Assembly: GCF_001667145.1 (NCBI RefSeq) | Contig: NZ_LZIF01000123.1 | Span: 1-53,647 of the forward strand | Direction of reading: 5' to 3' | From: Mycobacterium sp. 852002-51971_SCH5477799-a | GTDB taxonomy: Bacteria; Actinomycetota; Actinomycetes; Mycobacteriales; Mycobacteriaceae | DNA length: 53,647 bases | Shown: in pieces, positions 25,701 to 34,742 of the stretch | Layout: every line of letters starts with the position of its first letter | How positions within the stretch are numbered: position 1 is the stretch's first letter | Notes under the pieces: generated by a model | What the model was told of the DNA's origin: nothing | The model's database searches: none | What the model saw: the letters and a program-made list of their open reading frames with translations, nothing else | Position numbers and translations under genes: made by a program

Positions 25701-26909
25701 ATGGCCGTGACCATCAGGACTGGCGATGATCTGTACTACGACCCGTGGGACGTCGACCTCAACTCCGATCCCTATCCGATGTTTCGACGCATCCGCGAGA
25801 ACGTGCCGTTGTACTACAACAACGAACATGACTTCTATGCGCTGAGCCGGTTCGACGACGTCAACCGGGCACTAGTCGACCACCAAACATTCAGTTCCGC
25901 ACGCGGTGTCGTGCTGGAGATCATCAAGGCGGGCATAGACATTCCGCCGGGACTGCTCATTTTCGAAGATCCACCCGTGCACGACATCCACCGCGGCTTG
26001 CTCTCCCGCGCGTTCACGCCCCGCAAAATCAACGCCCTGGAGCCGATGATCCGCGAGTTCACGCAGCGCTGCCTGGACCCCCTGGCCGGCGGCGACCGGC
26101 TCGACTTCGTCCAAGATCTCGGCGCCATCATGCCGATGCGCGTGGTGGGCATCCTGTTCGGAATCCCCGAGGATTACCAGCGGCGAGTTCAAAAAGACGG
26201 CGAAAAGTTCGTCCGCACCAAGCGTGGTGGCCGGATGACCGACAACACCGATGCCAAGCTCGCCGATGGCGAGGTCTTCGCCGACTTCATCGACTGGCGC
26301 ACAAACCATCCCGCCGACGACCTCACGACGGAACTCCTCAACGCCGAATTCAAGGACCAAAACGGCGTCACCAGAAAGCTGCGCCGCGACGAACTGCTGA
26401 TGTTCATGAAAGTCGTTGCGGTCGCGGGGTCGGAGACCACAACGCGGTTGATCGGCTGGTCGGGCAAGCTGCTCTCCGAGCATCCCGATCAGCGCCGACT
26501 GCTGGCCAACGACCGATCACTGTTGCCCGGGGCCATCGAAGAGCTGCTGCGTTTCGAGCCACCCGCGCTGCAAGCTGCGCGGTACGTCACCCGTGACATC
26601 GAATTCCACGGCGAGACGGTGCCGAAGGGCAGCGCGATCCTGACTCTGATCGGAGCAGCCAACCGCGACGAAAGGAGATTCGGGGAGGACGCCGAAACGT
26701 TTGATGTGACGCGGGTGCCGCGCCAACATCTGACGTTCGGGGTGGGTGCCCACTACTGCCTCGGCAACGCGCTCGCGCGGATCGAGGGTCGAATTGCGCT
26801 GGACGAGATCATGAATCGCTTTCCCGACTGGGAAGTCGACCTCGATGCCGCGGTGTTCTCGTCGTCGTCAGCCGTGCGCGGCTGGGACAGTATGCCGGCC
26901 TGTGTTTAA
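25701..26909 (+). CDS. Cytochrome P450
   Basis: A 402-aa soluble P450 that ends the LysR-linked oxygenase operon, 6 bp after the LLM gene. The I-helix carries AVAGSETTTRL, the ExxR pair is in EELLRF, and the haem loop FGVGAHYCLGNALAR contains Cys353. Like the Rieske enzyme it has no ferredoxin or reductase next to it. Three different oxygenase classes in one operon point to several oxidation steps on one substrate. Confidence 0.95.
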   Translation: MAVTIRTGDDLYYDPWDVDLNSDPYPMFRRIRENVPLYYNNEHDFYALSRFDDVNRALVDHQTFSSARGVVLEIIKAGIDIPPGLLIFEDPPVHDIHRGLLSRAFTPRKINALEPMIREFTQRCLDPLAGGDRLDFVQDLGAIMPMRVVGILFGIPEDYQRRVQKDGEKFVRTKRGGRMTDNTDAKLADGEVFADFIDWRTNHPADDLTTELLNAEFKDQNGVTRKLRRDELLMFMKVVAVAGSETTTRLIGWSGKLLSEHPDQRRLLANDRSLLPGAIEELLRFEPPALQAARYVTRDIEFHGETVPKGSAILTLIGAANRDERRFGEDAETFDVTRVPRQHLTFGVGAHYCLGNALARIEGRIALDEIMNRFPDWEVDLDAAVFSSSSAVRGWDSMPACV

Positions 26910-26966
26910 GTCACTGCCCGCCGAGTCGCGTCGACGTTCGGCCTCGGCACGGGACACGACGAAGAC

Positions 26967-27473
26967 TTAGACCTCGTTCTCGGTGATCCACGTGGTGGTG
27001 AAGCGCACTATCTCGGGAATGCCGTTGGCCAAATCGGATCCGATGGATTTCTCGAGTTTGCCGCCCAGCAGAGGGATTTTCACCTCGACGCGCAGGGCAG
27101 AGCGCATTTGGCAACCGCCGTCATCCGTCGGTGCCAGCCAGCTCTCCACATGACCAGACCCCAAGCCGCCGGACGCCGAGACGCTGACTTGCCCGCGCAC
27201 CCGGCGGTCACCGTCCGGCCGCCATATCTCGGTGTGCACGATCTTCAGGTCGCCTTTGATGAGCTTGGACACCAGGCCGGGTAACAGTTGACGACCGAAA
27301 TGCTGGCTGGTGCTCACCGTCACCGTGCCATCGGCGTCGACCACCAGCGAATCCAGCGTGATGCTGGGGGCATCGGCGATGCGGGCCAGCCAATAATCCT
27401 CGCGACCGAACGCGGCATGGACTTGTTCGACACTAGCGGGTGATTCGGTCGAGACGTCATATGAGCGTGACAT
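26967..27473 (-). CDS. DUF2505 domain protein
   Basis: A 168-aa mycobacterial protein of the SRPBCC-like DUF2505 group, starting MSRSYDVSTESPASVEQVHAAFG. Alternating strands follow (ITLDSLVVDADGTVTVSTSQHFG, LKIVHTEIWRPDGDRRV) and a C-terminal amphipathic helix GKLEKSIGSDLANGIPEIVRF, as in the START/Bet v1-like fold with a hydrophobic pocket. A ligand-binding role is likely but the ligand is unknown. It lies 26 bp upstream of the M15 peptidase gene on the same strand. Confidence 0.85.
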   Translation of the reverse strand: MSRSYDVSTESPASVEQVHAAFGREDYWLARIADAPSITLDSLVVDADGTVTVSTSQHFGRQLLPGLVSKLIKGDLKIVHTEIWRPDGDRRVRGQVSVSASGGLGSGHVESWLAPTDDGGCQMRSALRVEVKIPLLGGKLEKSIGSDLANGIPEIVRFTTTWITENEV

Positions 27474-27499
27474 ATCCGACCATTCTTACAGAGGCCGGT

Positions 27500-28204
27500 T
27501 CAGGGCCGCTCGAAATGCTGATAATCGATGGGCGCCGTCCAGTGACCGCCCCACCGCCACCCGCGATCCGTGAAGACGCGCACGGCGGGGTCCCCGTCGT
27601 GTAAGAGTCCTGGCTCGCTTTGGCTGCGGTCCAGGTAGTGGGCCGCGTTTTGTGGCTGGAAGGCGCCGGTGGCGTAGACGCACGGGTTGAGACGTGGATT
27701 GAGGTCGATAGCCCGACCATAGGCGTGTTGCGACCAGTGCTCGCTTCCGGGGATGCCCCGGCAGTTGAACGCCGACGTGTTGTCGTCCTGCATGGAGAGC
27801 TCATCGTCGGCGGCCGGGTAGTGGTCGGCGGTGCGGATCTTTTCGATGGGAAAGCCGAGTCGGTAGAGCCGAGCGAAGGCCGTGATGACCTCCGGCACCA
27901 AGTCCTGGTGCACGATCAGCTCGCCGCGGTGCGTATGTCCGTCGAAACCTAGGTGGTCGACCTCGACTCGTCGTAGCTGCGCGGGGTCCACCGGACAGCC
28001 CGGCCGCCAGCTCGCGCCCAGCTCCGCGGCGGTGACCGGCCGAATGCTGTGATCGGCACCCGCTGACGGCGCGCCGGCCGCCGACGACGCGGCGGACGAT
28101 GGCCTGGCCACGGGGGGCGCCGGCGCGGCGGCGCATTGCGTCAACGTGACCCCGGCCGCCATCGTGCCCGCCAGCACGGCAACCCATCGCCTGGCGGACG
28201 TCAA
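27500..28204 (-). CDS. M15-like (VanY-type) peptidase lipoprotein
   Basis: A 234-aa exported protein. The N-terminus MTSARRWVAVLAGTMAAGVTLTQC is a lipoprotein signal, with Cys24 as lipid site. The catalytic region resembles M15 D-Ala-D-Ala carboxypeptidases: SEHWSQHAYGRAIDLNP (His and Asp ligands) and WGGHWTAPIDYQHFER (final Glu and His). These act on peptidoglycan stem peptides. The start is TTG with GGTGAGGA 11 nt upstream; GTG 28177 is an alternative. It diverges from the beta-lactamase-fold gene. Confidence 0.85.
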   Translation of the reverse strand: MTSARRWVAVLAGTMAAGVTLTQCAAAPAPPVARPSSAASSAAGAPSAGADHSIRPVTAAELGASWRPGCPVDPAQLRRVEVDHLGFDGHTHRGELIVHQDLVPEVITAFARLYRLGFPIEKIRTADHYPAADDELSMQDDNTSAFNCRGIPGSEHWSQHAYGRAIDLNPRLNPCVYATGAFQPQNAAHYLDRSQSEPGLLHDGDPAVRVFTDRGWRWGGHWTAPIDYQHFERP

Positions 28205-28378
28205 TGGGGATGCGTCCTCACCGCTCGCTCCGAGATCGACTCGACCGCCGCGACCGGCGTCGCGACACGTCCGGGGCCAACGCTACTGCATACCGCTCTA
28301 ACCTGCTGCGCGACAGCCGCTTTGCGCCGAAACCGAAGAAGTCGTGGATGCCGTCAGGCCGTGATTTACCCTTGCCGT

Positions 28379-29899
28379 ATGCCTGTGGTCAGTGGCAGGT
28401 GGAAGTTCAGGGCAACCGCGCTGCGCAAGACGGTCGTGGTCGCAATGGTGCTGCTCGGCCTCGTCGTGGCCTCACCCTGGGTGTTTACGGCACACACGCC
28501 GGTCGCCGACCGCCCGCAGCAGCCCGCGCTGACGTCCGTGCCCTTGCCTGCGCCATCGGAGACCCCGGCCGCGGCGCCCGCACCTGATTTCGCAACTGTC
28601 TCCAAGCTGATGAACGACGCGATCGCGGCGGGCGGGTTGCCGGGTGGCGTGGTGGTGGTCGGGCACGGCGGCAACGTCGTCTTCCACCAGGCGTACGGGT
28701 CGCGCAAACTGGCGGGCGAACCGGGCCTGGACGGATCGTCCGCACCCGCGGAGCCGATGACCGAGGACACGATCTTCGACATGGCGTCATTGACGAAGTG
28801 CCTCGCAACGGCGGTCGCCATCATGCAGCTCTACGAACAGGGCAAGGTCGCGTTCGACGATCCGGTGCAGAAATATCTGCCCGACTTCAACACAACGAAC
28901 GATGCACGGCGCGCCAAGGTCACGGTTCGCATGTTGCTGACCAACTTCTCCGGCGAAGGGATCGACGTCAGCCTTCAAGACCCCTGGGGGCTGGGCGGAC
29001 CCGACAAATCCGAAGGCATTCGTCGCGCGCTCACCACGCCACTGCAGTCGGGTCCCGGTGAGCTCTTCCGATACTCCGACATCAACTACATCCTGCTGGG
29101 CGCGCTGCTCGAACAGACCACGGGCGAGGCCGAAGATACGTACGTCCAACGCAATGTCTTTGCGCCGCTTGGCCTGCAAGACACCCGCTACCTTCCTGCG
29201 GCCAAAGCGTGTGGCTCACACGTGGTGCGAGGGGCGGCGGTCGCCTTTGCGCCCGCCCCGCCGGCAGGCGAGCTGATGACTTGTCCCGCGGGGACATGGA
29301 ACACGAGCCTCCTGTCGCGCATCGCGCCGACGGCGCGTGACGAGGAAAGCAGAGACGACCCGAGCAGAAATCCGGATTTCTATGCGCTGCTTCGGGGTAC
29401 CGTGCATGACCCGACGGCGCGCCGCATGGGGGGAGTGGCCGGCAATGCCGGCCTGTTCTCGACCGCGCACGACGTCAGTATCTTTGCGCAGGCGCTGCTT
29501 GATCGGCTAGCCGGCCGCCCGGGTGAGTTTCCTTTGCGGCCCGAAACTCTCGAGCTGATGACAACCCCTCAGCAGCCCGGCCACACCGCCGGCCAAGTCG
29601 AAGCGGCAAACCGCGCCGCCCAAGGAGCTCACGCCGCCCGCTATCCCGCGATCGAGGGGCAAAGCCTGTTTGGTTTTGGCTGGGACATCGACACGGCCTA
29701 CTCCAGGCCCCGGGGAAAGGTCTTTCCCGTCGGCAGCTTTGGCAACACCGGGTTCACCGGAACGACGCTGTGGATGGACCCAGGCTCAAATACCTACGTC
29801 ATCCTGCTCTCGAACTCGATTCACCTGCGGGGCAGCCCGCCGATCTCGAATCTCAGGGGTGCCGTGGCTACGGCCGCGGCGCAGGCCCTGCATCTCTAA
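28379..29899 (+). CDS. Serine hydrolase of the beta-lactamase fold, exported
   Basis: A 506-aa protein of the class C beta-lactamase/EstB group. An N-terminal membrane segment (about 18-35) acts as signal or anchor; a Pro/Ala linker follows. The SxxK pair is Ser137-Leu-Thr-Lys140, the YxN-like motif is YSDIN, and the C-terminal HTG-like box appears in GNTGFTGTTLW. A central insertion of about 60 residues (GAAVAFAPAPPAGEL...DPSRN) is larger than in simple esterases. It may act on peptidoglycan or lipid esters. ATG 28379 starts just ahead of the signal. Confidence 0.9.
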   Translation: MPVVSGRWKFRATALRKTVVVAMVLLGLVVASPWVFTAHTPVADRPQQPALTSVPLPAPSETPAAAPAPDFATVSKLMNDAIAAGGLPGGVVVVGHGGNVVFHQAYGSRKLAGEPGLDGSSAPAEPMTEDTIFDMASLTKCLATAVAIMQLYEQGKVAFDDPVQKYLPDFNTTNDARRAKVTVRMLLTNFSGEGIDVSLQDPWGLGGPDKSEGIRRALTTPLQSGPGELFRYSDINYILLGALLEQTTGEAEDTYVQRNVFAPLGLQDTRYLPAAKACGSHVVRGAAVAFAPAPPAGELMTCPAGTWNTSLLSRIAPTARDEESRDDPSRNPDFYALLRGTVHDPTARRMGGVAGNAGLFSTAHDVSIFAQALLDRLAGRPGEFPLRPETLELMTTPQQPGHTAGQVEAANRAAQGAHAARYPAIEGQSLFGFGWDIDTAYSRPRGKVFPVGSFGNTGFTGTTLWMDPGSNTYVILLSNSIHLRGSPPISNLRGAVATAAAQALHL

Positions 29900-29958
29900 A
29901 ACGCCGCGCGTCGGCCACGACATCTACGCCTGGCCTTACGAAATGACCAAGTCTCACG

Positions 29959-31605
29959 TCATTTCACGCAGGGAATGCCGTCGGCGGTCATGCGGGAGAG
30001 GTTGGTGATAGCAGGTTCTTGCGTGCCGGCCACGGTGGCCGGCACGGTGGTGACGGGCGCCGCCGCGGTTGTGGTCGATTCCGACGTCAAAGTGCGGTGG
30101 TGGTCGAACCGGGAAAAATCCGTCCCGACGGTCAGCTGCACCGTGTTGCCGGCAATGCTGTCGGATGCGGTCGCCGTAATGTCGTACTGGTCGGCGAGCT
30201 CGGTGGCCGCGATCTTCGCGCCGGGCCCGTAGGCGACGCTGCTCGTCTCGCTGGTGGAGTCGGCGCTGCTGAGCTTGCCGTCACTGAATTGTCCAGTCGC
30301 CAAGATTCTTTGGACGCTTGCGGCCTCGCCTTGCCGGCCCGAGGCGTTGACCACGTCGAGCGTGACGCTGCCGGCGGTGCTCTGCGCGCCGCTGTCCGGT
30401 TGCGGTGCTGTGGTGGGGCTGCTGGTCGAGGGTGTTGTCGACGAATCGGTGCCCACCAGGTTGCGCACGATGGAGCGAATGGTGGGTGCGTCAATGAAGT
30501 TCACGTAGGCACCATTCGAGATTTCGCCGAAGCTGGTGACCGGCAGCGTGTACAGCGCGACTGGCCTGTTGGGGTATTCCAACGCGTTACGAACGAAATC
30601 GTCGAAGTCGAAATTGACGTCGACGGCGATGTTCTGCTTGGCGACGTCTAGCAGGGCATGCAGGTTGGTGGGGTCCGACAGCATCCCGCCTCGGCGCATC
30701 GCGCTGACCACCGAGACGATAAAGGCCTGCTGACGCCGGCTCCGATCAAGGTCGGTGAAGGCCGCGTCGTTGGGGTCGCGGCGCTGGCGGACGAAAGCCA
30801 ACGCTTGAGTTGCGCTGATCTGTTGCAGTCCTCGGTGAAAGTCCGCGCCGGAATAGTAGCGGTCCGAAGTGTCGGCGCTGAGGCACACCGTGATCGGTTC
30901 GACCACCCGTGCGATTTCGAAGAACCCGGCCAGGGTGACTTCGATGAAGTGATCGATGGGAATTTGCAAGAGGTTCTTGACTGTGCTGATTTCGGCTTTG
31001 CGGCCCGCCTCCCGCGCCGTCTGTTCCCTAGTGGTCAAGTCTTGTCCTTGAAGCGGGGTCGGAGTCGGGGACACGGCGGCGGAGCCGTGGCCGGCCATCA
31101 CGCGTTGGTAGGCGAAGCTGTAGGCCTCTTTGATCTTGCCGCGGCAATCCGAGGTCGGGCACCCGGCCAGTTCGACGTAGTCGTCGCGGGGGATCGAGAT
31201 CGCGGTGGCCCGACCACCGCCGGCGGGCAGATGCACCACGATGAGCGCGTCGGAATCGCCGTCGGCGGAATCCTCACTGCCTGCGTGCAGCGCGCCATAG
31301 ATGTCGGGTGGCAACGGCTGTCCGTGCTGGTCGCGACGACTATCGAGCCCCATGATCAGGATGTTCTGCTCGCTTCCGGTCGACGCGGGTTCACCGGCCA
31401 ATGCCTCGGATTTGGTGATGCCCGCCGAGGCGCTGCGGTAGGCATGCCAGGCGATGCCGATGGCGGCCACCAGGGCCAGCGACGTCAGCGCGGCCAGCGT
31501 TTTGGCACCGGCCACCATCCGATGGTTGCGGTGCAAGCGATTCCGGGGCCCGGCCGTCGGCGAATCTGAATCTTGCTCGTCGGGCGGGCCCGCTCGACGC
31601 GTCAT
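29959..31605 (-). CDS. LytR-CpsA-Psr (LCP) family protein
   Basis: A 548-aa membrane-anchored ligase. Residues 1-32 are cytosolic, about 36-58 form the transmembrane helix (TLAALTSLALVAAIGIAWHAYR), and about 75-330 are the LCP domain with NILIMGLDSRRD, SDALIVVHLPAGGGRATAISIPRDDYV and FVRQRRDP. The C-terminal part (about 390-480) resembles the LytR_C domain (VTLDVVNASGRQGEAASVQRIL). In mycobacteria LCP enzymes attach arabinogalactan to peptidoglycan. A Ser/Thr linker separates the domains. ATG 31605 begins the expected N-terminus. Confidence 0.92.
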   Translation of the reverse strand: MTRRAGPPDEQDSDSPTAGPRNRLHRNHRMVAGAKTLAALTSLALVAAIGIAWHAYRSASAGITKSEALAGEPASTGSEQNILIMGLDSRRDQHGQPLPPDIYGALHAGSEDSADGDSDALIVVHLPAGGGRATAISIPRDDYVELAGCPTSDCRGKIKEAYSFAYQRVMAGHGSAAVSPTPTPLQGQDLTTREQTAREAGRKAEISTVKNLLQIPIDHFIEVTLAGFFEIARVVEPITVCLSADTSDRYYSGADFHRGLQQISATQALAFVRQRRDPNDAAFTDLDRSRRQQAFIVSVVSAMRRGGMLSDPTNLHALLDVAKQNIAVDVNFDFDDFVRNALEYPNRPVALYTLPVTSFGEISNGAYVNFIDAPTIRSIVRNLVGTDSSTTPSTSSPTTAPQPDSGAQSTAGSVTLDVVNASGRQGEAASVQRILATGQFSDGKLSSADSTSETSSVAYGPGAKIAATELADQYDITATASDSIAGNTVQLTVGTDFSRFDHHRTLTSESTTTAAAPVTTVPATVAGTQEPAITNLSRMTADGIPCVK

Positions 31606-31672
31606 TTCAAAACTATGAATAGCCAGGTAGCGATGCGTCAAACCAGCGCCCGGCCTCCCGATCGGACGCTCG

Positions 31673-32536
31673 CTAGGGCTGCGGCCCGACTTCCAACAGC
31701 CGCAACGGATGCAGACCGTCGACGTTGCCGACGAACGGCGGATGAATGCTGTATCCGAGCATCCGGCGAATGTCATCCGACACCGCTCGGGCGATGTCGC
31801 GCGATATCGACAGGGTGTAGGCCTCCATGGGCCGCAGCCACGGTTGGCAGTACTGCGCGGTGACGGCGAGGCGCTCGCGGTCGGTGTTGTTGGCGCCCCC
31901 ACCGTGCCACAGCGTGCCCACGAAGAAGACACACGATCCGGCGGGCATGACGACGGGGAGGGCCTGATCGTCGGGACCCGGCCGGCGCTTTCCCCAGCGG
32001 TGGCTGCCCGGGTAGAGGACGGTGGCGCCGTTGTCGGCTGTGAAGTCGTCGATCGCCCAGATCGTCGCGGCCGCGAGCGGCGCCCGAGGACGCGGAATCG
32101 GGTAGAAGCCATCGTCGTGATGCGCCAGCTGTGCGGCCTCTCCGGGGTGAATGTTGATGGCCTGCAACGCCGAAAGTAGGTAGTTGGGCATCAGCAGCCG
32201 ATCGAGCACAGCCAGCACCCGCGGATCATCGACAAGTCGATCGCACGCCCGGGTCCTACTCAGCACGCTGTAGATGCGCTGAGTGCGCAGGCCCTCAAAG
32301 GAGTTTCGTCCGGTGTGCCCCAGCCAAGGGCGCACGACGTCGCGGATCTGCGAGCACCGCTCGGGGCTGAGCAGGTTGTCCCAGACGACGTAGCCGTCGC
32401 GATCCAGCGCGGCCATGTCGGCTTCGACGATCGCGCTGTCGATCGAACTTCCACCGGTCGGCGTCCGCTTGTAGCGCTGCGCCAGATCGCCTCGCAAATC
32501 CTCCAGCGTGGTGACCGATTCGTCGTCGATGCTCAT
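31673..32536 (-). CDS. Phytanoyl-CoA dioxygenase (PhyH) family protein
   Basis: A 287-aa Fe(II)/2-oxoglutarate oxygenase. The iron ligands are expected in AQLAHHDDGFYPI (His and Asp) and in TLWHGGGANN (His), and the Arg near TDRERLAVTAQY should bind 2-oxoglutarate. The C-terminal part is bigger than in minimal PhyH proteins. ATG 32536 is used since the frame upstream is not protein-like. Substrates in the family range from phytanoyl-CoA to natural products; none is indicated here. Confidence 0.88.
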   Translation of the reverse strand: MSIDDESVTTLEDLRGDLAQRYKRTPTGGSSIDSAIVEADMAALDRDGYVVWDNLLSPERCSQIRDVVRPWLGHTGRNSFEGLRTQRIYSVLSRTRACDRLVDDPRVLAVLDRLLMPNYLLSALQAINIHPGEAAQLAHHDDGFYPIPRPRAPLAAATIWAIDDFTADNGATVLYPGSHRWGKRRPGPDDQALPVVMPAGSCVFFVGTLWHGGGANNTDRERLAVTAQYCQPWLRPMEAYTLSISRDIARAVSDDIRRMLGYSIHPPFVGNVDGLHPLRLLEVGPQP

Positions 32537-32618
32537 GGGTGCTCGTCCTTGCTCCACTGCGCTCCTGCCCACCCTAGGCCGAATTCGGCTCAACCCACAC
32601 CCGAATCGCCGACCGGGG

Positions 32619-34076
32619 TCAACCCCGAAGGCCGGTGATGAACCGTTGCACGCTGCGGGTCAGCGACCGGGGCACGTGGTCGGGATCCATCAGGTCGTTC
32701 TCGGCTAGCGGACCCGCCTCGTTGGCGATGGTGCGTTCGGTGAAGGGCCGCAATGTCTTGCCATCTCCGCGAAGCGCCTCGATGGCCTTCAACACCGACC
32801 GGTGTTCACCGATCGCCGCTTCCAGTTCGCCTACCGAAACACCCAGGTGTTCGGCCATCAATTCGTTTCGCACCGAAGCGATTTCGCGGCGCAGCTCGTC
32901 GTGTTCGGAATAAGTCGGCTGCGCCTCGATCGCGACGTCACACTCGCTGTCGAACCCCATCGACCGGTTGTTGAAATTCGAGGAGCCGATGCGCAACAGC
33001 CGATCGTCGACCACCAGCACCTTCGAATGGACGTAGATCGGCGCTCCGCCGTCGGTCGCTGGCCAAAACACGCCCAACCGGCCATGCTCATCGGCTTCCC
33101 ACAGCAGATGGATGAGGCGGTGGCGTGCGCTGTCCATGGTTCCCCGCTCGAGCGGGTTGTTGCCTCTGCGGGCCAGCACGATGACGATCTCGGGACCCTC
33201 GTCTTCGCGCAGCCGCGCAGCCAGCGCTTCGGCGATGGTTCGGGACGCCAGGTATTGGTTTTCCACATAGAAGGTGTCCCGGGCGGCCGCGATGGCGGCC
33301 AGGTTGAGCGCCTCCACCTCCCGGACCTCATCGGAGTCCTCGAGCTTCGGCACGGTGCGGGCGATGCCGACGTCGACGTTGCGCAGCGTCGGTTTCAGCT
33401 TGGTGGGCCAGGCGCTGTGCTTGGCCCGCACCGGCGACAACGATTGTTTGGTCGCGGTCTGCCACCGGGTCAGGGCCTGCTCAGCCAGGGCCCGCGCTGC
33501 TGCGCCGTCGACCGCCAGGCCGACATCGTGTCGCGGACCGTAGCCGCGCCCCACCGTCCGGCGGTGATGGTTGCGATGCGCGTGGGCACGGGTGTCCCAT
33601 CGTTCGAGTGTCAAGTCGATGCCGCCGCAGAACGCCACCGCATCGTCGACGACCACGATCTTCTGATGATGCACCGAGCCGACCGGGTGGGCGCCGTCGA
33701 TGGCGAGATGCATTCGCCTGCTGCTGATCTGGTTCAGCAGCGATACCGGGGTGAGGCCAAACCAGATTCCATCGAAGGCCGGCAGCAGCCGCAGATTGGA
33801 CTTCAGCAGATAGACGTCCAGACTCGGGCGTTTCCACAGAATCCAGTAGAGGAATGCGCCCAGCTGGTTGGGCCCGGGAAGCGTCTTCGCGCCCCGCTCG
33901 AACGTCACCCGGGAGTCGAAGTCCCAGCCGATCAGCATGATTCGATGGCGGGCGCGCAGCATCGCCGCCTTGACGTGCTTGAAATAGTCGGCGGCATCGA
34001 TGATGGGGGCGAACTGGTCGGCCCGTGCCGCGCGCCAGCAGGTCTGGCCAGGAGTCAGAAGTCGATTGTCGTTCAC
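32619..34076 (-). CDS. Phospholipase D family protein
   Basis: A 485-aa PLD-superfamily enzyme with two HKD motifs: HHQKIVVVDD (first half) and HSKVLVVDD followed by GSSNFNNRSMGFDSE (second half). Together they make one active site that hydrolyses or transfers phosphodiesters. GTG 34076 with GAGAGG upstream fits the family start; the longer frame above it is not protein-like. No signal peptide is visible. It may act as phospholipase D or cardiolipin synthase-like enzyme. Confidence 0.9.
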   Translation of the reverse strand: MNDNRLLTPGQTCWRAARADQFAPIIDAADYFKHVKAAMLRARHRIMLIGWDFDSRVTFERGAKTLPGPNQLGAFLYWILWKRPSLDVYLLKSNLRLLPAFDGIWFGLTPVSLLNQISSRRMHLAIDGAHPVGSVHHQKIVVVDDAVAFCGGIDLTLERWDTRAHAHRNHHRRTVGRGYGPRHDVGLAVDGAAARALAEQALTRWQTATKQSLSPVRAKHSAWPTKLKPTLRNVDVGIARTVPKLEDSDEVREVEALNLAAIAAARDTFYVENQYLASRTIAEALAARLREDEGPEIVIVLARRGNNPLERGTMDSARHRLIHLLWEADEHGRLGVFWPATDGGAPIYVHSKVLVVDDRLLRIGSSNFNNRSMGFDSECDVAIEAQPTYSEHDELRREIASVRNELMAEHLGVSVGELEAAIGEHRSVLKAIEALRGDGKTLRPFTERTIANEAGPLAENDLMDPDHVPRSLTRSVQRFITGLRG

Positions 34077-34251
34077 GCCGGGCCTCTCAACGAGGTTGAC
34101 GGGACAGCGCGGACATAGCCACTGTGTACCACATCCAGGGCGAATGCCAGCATTGGTGCGGAACCGCCACCAGGCCGCTCGACTTGCCCGTGTGTGCACA
34201 GACTGAGGGGTTGGCAGGACAAACGGCGCCGATCTATACGAGGATGAAGCG

Positions 34252-34650
34252 ATGCGAATGCTGGTAGTGCTTGCGGGCTGCGCCGCACTCATCGGCGCGG
34301 CCGCGCCGGCGTACGCCGATCCGGTCGGCACTTCGGGAGCCGATGCGAGGTTCATCGCCGCGCTGAACAAAGCCGGAATCACCTATCAGGATCCGGCCGC
34401 CGCCGTCGGGGTCGGTAAGAGGGCCTGCCAACTGATGGACGAGGGCAGTCCCCAGGTCGAGGTCATCAAGAGCGTGTCGTCGAGTAATCCGGGGTTCACC
34501 GTGGACGGCGCCGCCCAATTCACGATGATCGCGGCGAGCGCCTACTGTCCTCAGCATCTGGGGCAACCAGTCACCCAGACACCGCCGCCTCCGGCGCCGC
34601 AACCGCCGCCGTTCATCGACATTCCCATCATCACACCCGGCGCTGCGTAG
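34252..34650 (+). CDS. Secreted DUF732 protein
   Basis: A 132-aa exported mycobacterial protein. The signal peptide ends at about AYA-DP (residue 22). The DUF732 core (ADARFIAALNKAGITYQDPAAAVGVGKRACQLMDEG, AAQFTMIAASAYCPQHL) holds two Cys that can form a disulfide. The tail is Pro-rich. Such small helical proteins are common in mycobacteria and their function is unknown. Confidence 0.92.
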   Translation: MRMLVVLAGCAALIGAAAPAYADPVGTSGADARFIAALNKAGITYQDPAAAVGVGKRACQLMDEGSPQVEVIKSVSSSNPGFTVDGAAQFTMIAASAYCPQHLGQPVTQTPPPPAPQPPPFIDIPIITPGAA

Positions 34651-34742
34651 CAGTTGTTTCTGGTTGTACCGCAACGGGTTTCGCGCGGATAGGCCGTGTG
34701 TGAAATCTGCCCGGTGTCGAGCACCGGAGGCGGCGGGAGCGA

